Assembly (NCBI GenBank): GCA_002453475.1
Contig: DKGY01000088.1
Coordinates: forward strand, 38,437 to 60,697
Length of the DNA stretch: 22,261 nucleotides
Direction: 5' to 3'
Source: Clostridium sp. UBA6758
GTDB taxonomy: Bacteria > Bacillota > Clostridia > Clostridiales > Clostridiaceae
The notes under the pieces were generated by a model that had not been told where the DNA came from, did not search any database, and was given only the letters and a program-made list of their open reading frames with translations. Below, one piece after another: positions 16,056-22,261 of this stretch. Made by a program: the position numbers and the translations under genes. Every line of letters begins with the position of its first letter. Position 1 is the first letter of the stretch.

Positions 16056-16862
16056 TTATTCTATATATTTCCCTAACTTTCTAAACTTATAATATCTCTT
16101 AGTTAATAAGGAATCTATAGGTTCTTTGCTCAATCTTCCTAATACTTCTTTTAAATTGGCTTTTATACTTAAAATCATTTTATTAGAATCTTCTTGAGCT
16201 CCTCCTTTAGGTTCTTTAATAACTCTATCAATAACTCCTAAGCTTAGTAAATCTGAAGATGTTATTTTCATAATTTCAGCTGCCTCTTTAGCTTTAGATA
16301 CATCTTTATATAAAATAGACGCAAATCCTTCTGGCGATAAAATTGAGTATATAGAATTTTCAAGCATCCATACCTCATCAGCAACAGCAAGAGCTAATGC
16401 CCCTCCGCTTCCACCTTCTCCTATAATCATAGAAACTATAGGAACCTTTAAGTTACTCATAGTCATAAGGTTTTTAGCAATTGCCTCTCCTATACCACGC
16501 TCTTCTGATTCTATTCCACAAAAGGCACCTGGAGTATCTACAAAAATAATTACAGGTCTTTTAAATTTTTCCGCTTGGAGCATAAGTCTTAATGCTTTTC
16601 TATACCCCTCTGGCTTTGGCATTCCAAAATTTCTTTCTATATTTTCTTTGGTACTATTGCCCTTTTGTATTCCAATAACTGTAACACTTCTATTTTCAAA
16701 TTTAGCTATACCACATACTATGGCACTATCATCTCCATAGCCTCTATCGCCTTTTAACTCTATAAAATCTTCAAATATACTATTAATATAGTTAAGTGCT
16801 GTAGGTCTCTTAATACTACGTGCTATACTCACCTTTTCCCACGAGTTAAACTTGTTATCCAT
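16056..16862 (-). CDS. accA: Acetyl-CoA carboxylase carboxyltransferase subunit alpha
   Basis: AccA pairs with AccD to transfer the carboxyl group from biotin on AccB to acetyl-CoA, forming malonyl-CoA. Recognised stretches are [22 protein letters not shown] (about 19-40), [23 protein letters not shown] (about 107-129), the oxyanion-type [17 protein letters not shown] (about 142-158), and the [12 protein letters not shown] motif (about 175-186). At 268 residues it is shorter than the roughly 315-residue E. coli protein, lacking most of the N-terminal helical region, as in other short Firmicute forms. It is the last gene of the operon, 30 bases after accD. The SD is GAGGTG or the closer GGAAG. 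No convincing terminator follows. Confidence 0.96.
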   Translation of the reverse strand: MDNKFNSWEKVSIARSIKRPTALNYINSIFEDFIELKGDRGYGDDSAIVCGIAKFENRSVTVIGIQKGNSTKENIERNFGMPKPEGYRKALRLMLQAEKFKRPVIIFVDTPGAFCGIESEERGIGEAIAKNLMTMSNLKVPIVSMIIGEGGSGGALALAVADEVWMLENSIYSILSPEGFASILYKDVSKAKEAAEIMKITSSDLLSLGVIDRVIKEPKGGAQEDSNKMILSIKANLKEVLGRLSKEPIDSLLTKRYYKFRKLGKYIE

Positions 16863-16892
16863 CTACTTCCAACACCTCTATTCTTTGTAACT

Positions 16893-17759
16893 TTAATTCA
16901 CATGTAATTTTATAATAGTACCAAGAGTGCTCTTCATATCCTTCCTGTGTACAACCTTATCTACATAGCCTTTTTCCAAAAGAAATTCAGCTGTCTGAAA
17001 ATTATCTGGTAGCTTTTGCTTTATGGTTTGCTCAATAACTCTTCGTCCTGCAAATCCAATAAGTGCATTAGGTTCAGCAAGTATTATATCTCCTATCATT
17101 GCAAAACTTGCTGTTACTCCTCCAGTGGTTGGATCTGTTAGTACAGATATATATAGTAACCCTTTATCATTATGATAAGATAATGCTGCTGATGTTTTTG
17201 CCATTTGCATAAGGGAAAATATTCCTTCTTGCATTCTTGCTCCTCCAGAGCAAGTAAATATTACTATTGGAAGTTCTTCCTTTGTTGCTAATTCTATAGC
17301 TCGTGTAATCTTCTCTCCAACTACACTTCCCATACTTCCCATAAGAAAATTACTATCCATAACACATATAACTACAGTATTACCGTCTATCTTCCCTATA
17401 CCTGATATAACAGCTTCCTTCATATTAGTAACTCTTTGTATCTTACTTACCTTCTCCGTATATTCTGGAAAGTCTAAAGGATTGTCTGAAATCATATCTG
17501 CAAATAATTCTTTAAATGTTCCTTCATCGATTGTTTGCTTAATTCTTTCTCTTGCTGTAAGTCTAAAATGTCCTCCGCAAGAATAGCATACTTTTAAATT
17601 ATTTATTAAATCTCCCCTATATATGGTATTATCACATTTAGGACATCTAATCCACATTCCATCAGGTACTTGTGGTCTTTTTTTTATATCTCCATCTTTA
17701 TTACTTGGTTTTACTTCTATATAAACACTTTTTTTAAATAATGACCTTAAATCTTTCAT
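16893..17759 (-). CDS. accD: Acetyl-CoA carboxylase carboxyltransferase subunit beta
   Basis: AccD is the zinc-binding carboxyltransferase partner of AccA. The N-terminal zinc ribbon is intact, with Cys39, Cys42, Cys58 and Cys61 in WIRCPKC and VCYSCGGHF. The catalytic crotonase-type core includes [24 protein letters not shown] and [20 protein letters not shown]. At 288 residues the length is normal. The SD TGAGGT precedes the ATG at 17759, and the gap from accC is 24 bases. It is part of the fatty-acid operon. Confidence 0.97.
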   Translation of the reverse strand: MKDLRSLFKKSVYIEVKPSNKDGDIKKRPQVPDGMWIRCPKCDNTIYRGDLINNLKVCYSCGGHFRLTARERIKQTIDEGTFKELFADMISDNPLDFPEYTEKVSKIQRVTNMKEAVISGIGKIDGNTVVICVMDSNFLMGSMGSVVGEKITRAIELATKEELPIVIFTCSGGARMQEGIFSLMQMAKTSAALSYHNDKGLLYISVLTDPTTGGVTASFAMIGDIILAEPNALIGFAGRRVIEQTIKQKLPDNFQTAEFLLEKGYVDKVVHRKDMKSTLGTIIKLHVN

Positions 17760-17783
17760 ATAATTACCTCATTTAGATTTAAA

Positions 17784-19133
17784 CTATTTAACCCCATTGA
17801 GATATGCTTCTAAGAAACTTGTATCAAAAGTTCCTTCTACAAAACTCTCATTAGCTAAAATATCAAGCTGAAGGTCTATGTTAGTACTAACTCCTTCTAT
17901 TATGAATTCACTTAATGCTCTTTTCATTTTACTTATAGCTTCTTCTCTATCTTTACCATGAACTACAAGTTTACCAATCATTGAGTCATAACAGTGTGGA
18001 ATTTTATATCCTTGATACACTGCAGAATCTAACCTAACTCCATTTCCACCTGGTACATATAAATTAGTTATTTCACCTGGACAAGGTCTAAAATTTTTAT
18101 ACGGATCCTCCGCATTTATTCTACATTCAATAGAGTGACCTACAATTTTTATATCTTCTTGTGAAAAACTTAACTCTTCTCCATAAGCTACTCTAATTTG
18201 CTCCTTTATTAAGTCAACTCCTGTCACCATTTCTGTTACAGGATGCTCTACCTGTATTCTAGTATTCATCTCCATAAAATAGAACTTCTTATGCTTATCT
18301 ACCAGAAATTCTATAGTTCCAGCATTTACATACCCTATGGATTTAGCTGCATTAACTGCAGTCTCTCCCATTTTTTTTCTCATACTATCATCTATAAATA
18401 CTGACGGCGCTTCTTCTAACACCTTTTGATTTTTTCTTTGTATGGAACATTCACGTTCTCCAAGATAAACTGTATTTCCATAATTATCTGCTATGAGCTG
18501 TATTTCTATATGCCTTGGTTTTTCTATAAATTTTTCTATATACATCGAATCATCATTAAATGAAACTTTTGCTTCTCTCTTTGCTGCATTAAAATCACTT
18601 ATAAGCTGACTCTCATTATTTACAATCCTAATTCCTTTTCCTCCACCTCCGCTAGAGGCCTTTATCATTACCGGATATCCTATTTCATTAGCTATTGCTA
18701 TAGCTTCTTCTTCATTATTTATAATTCCCTTTGAACCTGGTACTACTGGTATATTCGCTTCTTCCATAAGTTTTCTGGCTTTGGACTTGTTTCCCATATT
18801 GTTTATATTTTCCGTTGTGGGTCCTATAAATTTAATGTTACACTCTTCACACATCTTGGCAAATCTACTATTTTCCGATAGAAATCCAAACCCTGGATGA
18901 ATAGCCTCTGCACCTTTTAAAATAGTAGCATTCAATATATTATTTTCATTTAGATAACTATCCTTTGAGGCTGATGGTCCAATACAAACACACTCATCTG
19001 CCATTTGAGCATGCAAAGCTTCTTTATCACCTTCAGAATATACAGCTACAGTTTGTATTCCCATTTCTCTACAAGCCCTAATTATTCTAACTGCAATTTC
19101 TCCTCTATTAGCAATTAATATCTTTTTAAACAT
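17784..19133 (-). CDS. accC: Biotin carboxylase subunit of acetyl-CoA carboxylase
   Basis: AccC carboxylates biotin on AccB using ATP and bicarbonate. The ATP-grasp fold is complete: an N-terminal ANRGEIAVRIIRACREMG (8-25), a glycine-rich lid SSGGGGKGIRI (160-170), the metal and catalytic region MEMNTRIQVEHPVTE (287-301) including Glu288, Asn290 and Arg292, and the RINAEDP motif in the C-terminal domain. At 449 residues it is full length. The SD GAGAGGT precedes the ATG. It lies 20 bases after fabZ in the operon. The conserved AEAIHPGFGFLSEN segment distinguishes it from carbamoyl-phosphate synthetase relatives. Confidence 0.98.
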   Translation of the reverse strand: MFKKILIANRGEIAVRIIRACREMGIQTVAVYSEGDKEALHAQMADECVCIGPSASKDSYLNENNILNATILKGAEAIHPGFGFLSENSRFAKMCEECNIKFIGPTTENINNMGNKSKARKLMEEANIPVVPGSKGIINNEEEAIAIANEIGYPVMIKASSGGGGKGIRIVNNESQLISDFNAAKREAKVSFNDDSMYIEKFIEKPRHIEIQLIADNYGNTVYLGERECSIQRKNQKVLEEAPSVFIDDSMRKKMGETAVNAAKSIGYVNAGTIEFLVDKHKKFYFMEMNTRIQVEHPVTEMVTGVDLIKEQIRVAYGEELSFSQEDIKIVGHSIECRINAEDPYKNFRPCPGEITNLYVPGGNGVRLDSAVYQGYKIPHCYDSMIGKLVVHGKDREEAISKMKRALSEFIIEGVSTNIDLQLDILANESFVEGTFDTSFLEAYLNGVK

Positions 19134-19152
19134 ATGGCTACCTCTCTTACTT

Positions 19153-19608
19153 TTATACTCCTACTGCGAAGGTTAATTCGCATTCACAAGCTACTACTCC
19201 ATCAACTGTTGCAATTCCTTTACCAATACCCATTGGTCCTTTTATCTTTATAATTTCAACTTCTAGTTTTAATCTATCACCAGGTACAACTTTTCTCTTA
19301 AACCTAGCATTTTTTATCCCACCAAAGTAAGCTATCTTACCTCTAAACTTTTCATCATAAAGTAATGCAATAGCACCAACTTGGGCAAGTGCTTCTACTA
19401 TTATTACTCCAGGTAATACGGGTTCCTGTGGAAAATGCCCTTGAAAAAAATATTCATTCATAGTTATATTCTTATATCCTACTGCTTTTCTCATTGGTTC
19501 TAACCCTTCTATTTGATCTACAAATAGAAATGGATATCTATGAGGTATTATTTCTTGTATTTCTTTTATATTAAGTTTTATTACATCACTTTCTATTGCA
19601 TCTAACAT
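19153..19608 (-). CDS. fabZ: 3-hydroxyacyl-ACP dehydratase FabZ
   Basis: FabZ removes water from 3-hydroxyacyl-ACP in each elongation round. The hotdog fold has catalytic His58 in FFQGHFP and Glu72 in VIIVEALAQ, with the family-typical [12 protein letters not shown] at 22-33. At 151 residues the size is normal. GGAGG lies about 11 bases before the ATG at 19608, slightly long but acceptable. It sits between accB and accC, an arrangement usual for clostridial fatty-acid operons. No separate FabA-type isomerase is visible here. Confidence 0.97.
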   Translation of the reverse strand: MLDAIESDVIKLNIKEIQEIIPHRYPFLFVDQIEGLEPMRKAVGYKNITMNEYFFQGHFPQEPVLPGVIIVEALAQVGAIALLYDEKFRGKIAYFGGIKNARFKRKVVPGDRLKLEVEIIKIKGPMGIGKGIATVDGVVACECELTFAVGV

Positions 19609-19642
19609 TATTTATATTACCTCCTCTATATAATCTATATTT

Positions 19643-20170
19643 TTAAAGTTTTATCGCCATTATAGGCTGACCAAATTCTACTACATCTCCATTATTAACA
19701 AATATTTTAGTTACCGTTCCTTCAGCTTCACATTCAATTTCATTCATCAATTTCATAGCTTCAATTATGCAAAGAACTGACTCCTTTGATACTGAATCTC
19801 CAATTTTTACATAAGGTTCTCCATTTTCTGTAGGTGAAGAATAATATGTTCCTACCATAGGTGACTTAACTATAAAGCATTCTTCTAATTTACTCTCTTC
19901 AGTAGCTATTTCTTCAGTAATTATTTCTTCATGCTTTGTAGATATTACTGAATTAGCATCATTTACATTAATATGATTAACAAACTCTCTATCACATTTA
20001 TCTATCATCGTAGATTGATTTAACATTCTAGCATCTTCATTATAAAAAACTTTACTAGAATCATTTTTGCTCATCCTTATTCTAAGTCCAGCTTCTTCTA
20101 ATTCTAATTCCTTTAGGTCGGAATCATTTATTAATTTAATAAGCCTTTCAATTGCTTCATAATTCATCAT
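19643..20170 (-). CDS. accB: Biotin carboxyl carrier protein of acetyl-CoA carboxylase
   Basis: This 175-residue carrier has an N-terminal region followed by a flexible acidic linker (about 75-97, rich in Glu and Thr) and a C-terminal biotinyl domain. The biotin acceptor is Lys140 in IIEAMKLMNE, preceded by the SPMVGTYYSSP motif. The start is ATG ATG directly after the fabF stop with no spacer. The SD GGGAGG lies inside the last fabF codons, so translation is probably coupled. The second ATG has the better 8-base spacing, so the first Met may be skipped. Confidence 0.97.
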   Translation of the reverse strand: MMNYEAIERLIKLINDSDLKELELEEAGLRIRMSKNDSSKVFYNEDARMLNQSTMIDKCDREFVNHINVNDANSVISTKHEEIITEEIATEESKLEECFIVKSPMVGTYYSSPTENGEPYVKIGDSVSKESVLCIIEAMKLMNEIECEAEGTVTKIFVNNGDVVEFGQPIMAIKL

Positions 20171-21409
20171 TTATTCCTCCCATTTCTTAAATAAAAGTGT
20201 AGCATTGTGACCACCAAATCCTAAAGAATTAGATAGAGCATATTTAAGTTCAGCCTTTCTACCTACATTAGGAACATAATCTAAATCACAATCCTCATCC
20301 TTCTCTTCAAGACCAATAGTAGCTGGAATAAACCCTTCCTCTAAAGCCTTTATACATACAATTGATTCTATAGCACCTGATGCTCCCAATAAATGTCCTG
20401 TCATTGATTTTGTAGAACTAACTGGGATTTTATAAGCTTGCTCTTTAAATAGATTCTTTATAGCTATAGTCTCAAATTTGTCATTATATGGAGTACTAGT
20501 TCCATGAGCATTAATATATGAAATATCCTCTATACTTACATTTCCCTCTTCAATGGCAAGTTGCATAGACCTTGCTGCCCCTTCTCCATCGGCACTAGGC
20601 TGAGTGATATGATATGCATCACAAGTAGTTCCATATCCAATAATTTCACCATATATTTTAGCTCCCCTTGCTTTTGCATGCTCAAGATCTTCTAAAATTA
20701 ATACTCCAGCTCCTTCACCCATTACGAACCCACTTCTATTTTTATCAAAAGGAGTAGATGCTTTTTTAGGATCCCCACTCTTACTTAAAGCCGTTAATGC
20801 AGTAAATCCAGCAAGACCTATTGATGTTATAGATGCCTCTGTACCTCCTGTAATCATTACCTCTGCTCTATTTGCCTTTATCATCTCAAAGGCTTCACCT
20901 ATACTATTAGTTCCTGTAGCACAAGCTGTCACTACAGATAAGCATGGTCCCTTAGCACCATATTTTATAGCAACATTTCCTCCTGCCATATTCTCTATCA
21001 TCATAGGAATTAAAAATGGTGATACTTTAGTTGTATCTCTTTCTAACATTCTTTTATATTCATTTTCTAATGTTTCAAGTCCACCAATTCCTGAACTAAT
21101 TAAAACACCTAATCTATATTTATCTATATTATCTAAATCTAAATTTGAAGATTTTACTGCCTCCTCTGCTGCAGCCATAGCCAGTTGACAATATCTATCC
21201 ATTCTTTTAGCTTCTTTTCTATCAATTACTTCTGTAGGATCAAAATCTTTAACTTCTGCAGCTATTTTAACTTTAAATTTTTCTACATCCATAGATTTTA
21301 TAAAATCTATGCCACATTTACCATTCTTAACGCCATCCCAAAAGCTGCTAATATCATTACCGATAGGAGTTAATGCTCCCATACCCGTGATTACCACTCT
21401 TCTATTCAC
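20171..21409 (-). CDS. fabF: 3-oxoacyl-ACP synthase II (beta-ketoacyl-ACP synthase FabF)
   Basis: FabF condenses malonyl-ACP with acyl-ACP. The Cys-His-His triad is present: Cys163 in VVTACATGTNS, His302 in NAHGTSTPYND and His339 in SMTGHLLGASG. At 412 residues it is full length, beginning VVITGMGALTPIG and ending GFGGHNATLLFKKWEE. The start codon is GTG (21409-21407), supported by AGGAGGA eight bases upstream. It lies 22 bases after fabG and abuts accB. The triad rules out FabH, which uses Cys-His-Asn. Confidence 0.98.
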   Translation of the reverse strand: MNRRVVITGMGALTPIGNDISSFWDGVKNGKCGIDFIKSMDVEKFKVKIAAEVKDFDPTEVIDRKEAKRMDRYCQLAMAAAEEAVKSSNLDLDNIDKYRLGVLISSGIGGLETLENEYKRMLERDTTKVSPFLIPMMIENMAGGNVAIKYGAKGPCLSVVTACATGTNSIGEAFEMIKANRAEVMITGGTEASITSIGLAGFTALTALSKSGDPKKASTPFDKNRSGFVMGEGAGVLILEDLEHAKARGAKIYGEIIGYGTTCDAYHITQPSADGEGAARSMQLAIEEGNVSIEDISYINAHGTSTPYNDKFETIAIKNLFKEQAYKIPVSSTKSMTGHLLGASGAIESIVCIKALEEGFIPATIGLEEKDEDCDLDYVPNVGRKAELKYALSNSLGFGGHNATLLFKKWEE

Positions 21410-21431
21410 TTTATATGTCCTCCTTAAATAA

Positions 21432-22172
21432 CTACATTACCATTCCGCCATCTACATTTATAACTTGACCTGTTATATAGTCTCCACCCTCTGATGCAAG
21501 AAAAGCTACAGTTCTTGCTACATCTTCTACATTTCCAAATCTATTTAAAGGAATTAAACCTAACATGCCACCCTTTACTTTTTCACTTAATACATCAGTC
21601 ATATCACTTTTTATAAATCCTGGTGCTACAGCATTTACAGTTATACCTCTAGCTCCTACTTCCTTAGCTATTGACTTAGTAAGTCCTATAACGCCGGCTT
21701 TAGATGCTGCATAGTTCGCCTGCCCCGCATTCCCTACAACTCCTACTACAGATGAAATATTTATAATCTTTCCACTTCTCTGTTTAAGCATATGAGATAC
21801 TGCACTCTTACAAGTATTAAATACGCCCTTAAGATTTATATCTATAACCTTATCAAAATGCTCTTCTTTCATTCTCATAATTAATCCATCTTTTGTTATT
21901 CCTGCATTATTAATTAATATGTCTATAGTTCCAAAAACTTTTACTGTTTCATCTATTAGTTTTTTTCCTTCTTCGAAACTACTTACATCTCCCTTTACTA
22001 AAATAGCATTTCCTCCAAGATTTTTTATTTCCTCGGCAACTTTTTCCGCCTCTGTATCACTGCTAACATAATTTATAACCACATTAGCCCCTTTTTTACC
22101 AAACTCTAAAGCTATAGCTCTTCCTATACCTCTACTGCCTCCAGTAATTACCACATTCTTTCCTTTAAACAT
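21432..22172 (-). CDS. fabG: 3-oxoacyl-ACP reductase FabG
   Basis: FabG reduces 3-oxoacyl-ACP with NADPH. It is a classical short-chain dehydrogenase: cofactor motif TGGSRGIG (10-17), NNAG (88-91), Asn113 in DINLKGVFN, and catalytic Ser141, Tyr154 and Lys158 in ISSVVG and NYAASK. At 246 residues the length is typical, and the ending DYITGQVINVDGGMVM is characteristic of FabG. The SD GGAGGGG overlaps the fabD stop codon 14 bases upstream. It belongs to the same operon as fabD and fabF. Confidence 0.98.
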   Translation of the reverse strand: MFKGKNVVITGGSRGIGRAIALEFGKKGANVVINYVSSDTEAEKVAEEIKNLGGNAILVKGDVSSFEEGKKLIDETVKVFGTIDILINNAGITKDGLIMRMKEEHFDKVIDINLKGVFNTCKSAVSHMLKQRSGKIINISSVVGVVGNAGQANYAASKAGVIGLTKSIAKEVGARGITVNAVAPGFIKSDMTDVLSEKVKGGMLGLIPLNRFGNVEDVARTVAFLASEGGDYITGQVINVDGGMVM

Positions 22173-22186
22173 TTTTATATCCCCTC

Positions 22187-22261
22187 CTATACATGAGCTT
22201 CTTGTAAATACTTCAATGTACTATAAATTGATTCTTTATCCTCAACATTTAATATTTTTAC
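22187..22261 (-). CDS. fabD: Malonyl-CoA-ACP transacylase, C-terminal end only (partial)
   Basis: The 75 bases at the right edge are open in the frame ending at TAG (22189-22187) and encode 24 residues, VKILNVEDKESIYSTLKYLQ followed by EAHV. The NVED motif near the end is characteristic of FabD C-termini, and the position just upstream of fabG is the usual place for fabD. The rest of the gene lies outside the window. Its stop codon overlaps the fabG SD. Confidence 0.8.
   Translation of the reverse strand, partial: VKILNVEDKESIYSTLKYLQEAHV

Noticed and set aside
16056..16862. accA as a truncated pseudogene
   Set aside because: It is shorter than the E. coli protein only at the N-terminal helical part; all carboxyltransferase core motifs are intact and an SD precedes the start.
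21185..21373. Plus-strand open frame inside fabF
   Set aside because: Antisense to the conserved FabF N-terminal region, with no SD.
1..22261. CRISPR arrays, insertion sequences, phage genes, tRNA or rRNA genes
   Set aside because: No spaced direct repeats, transposase or integrase motifs, or tRNA-like cloverleaf sequences were seen on either strand.

Overview
The window looks like chromosomal DNA from a low-GC Firmicute of the Clostridium group. The sequence is very AT-rich, the Shine-Dalgarno (SD) sites are strong and purine-rich, and nearly every encoded protein has its best-known relatives in clostridia. The fatty-acid gene order fabD-fabG-fabF-accB-fabZ-accC-accD-accA is the one I associate with clostridial fatty-acid synthesis loci. 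This assignment rests on recognition of families and gene order, not on a database search.

Layout. Positions 1-3735 are read on the + strand and carry four genes: an unrecognised small protein that resembles a 2H-phosphoesterase fold without its catalytic histidines, a lone YdcZ-type (DUF606) membrane transporter, a LysR regulator, and an AprX-like subtilisin-family protease with no signal peptide. From 3768 to the right edge everything is on the - strand. A single hairpin at about 3727-3769 separates the two convergent halves and contains both stop codons. Reading leftwards on the - strand from the right edge, there is a fatty-acid initiation and elongation operon (end of fabD, fabG, fabF, accB, fabZ, accC, accD, accA). 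It is followed by a DegV lipid-binding protein, an Amidase_6-type cysteine hydrolase, a SEC-C methionine aminopeptidase, a 1798-residue signalling protein, an M16C metallopeptidase and a stand-alone CinA C-terminal domain (NMN amidase family).

How the genes fit together. The right third makes malonyl-CoA (AccB carrier, AccC carboxylase, AccD/AccA transferase) and loads and elongates it (FabD, FabF, FabG, FabZ). DegV, a family that binds fatty acids, sits directly after it, but probably has its own promoter region containing a Crp/Fnr-like dyad. The middle is dominated by one very large diguanylate cyclase. It has a protein-kinase-like N-terminus lacking key catalytic residues, a STAND/AAA-type ATPase, a TPR-like helical region, a GAF domain, a GGEEF cyclase domain with an RxxD inhibitory site, and a second GAF-like domain after the cyclase.

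Most likely points of novelty: the architecture of this cyclase (pseudokinase plus ATPase gating c-di-GMP output), a G7 tract exactly in its GGEEF codons, a tetranucleotide repeat in its ribosome binding site, and the degenerate 2H-like protein with two strong dyads in its upstream region. No CRISPR array, insertion sequence, tRNA, rRNA or phage gene was seen, and no gene-free gap exceeds 300 bases.
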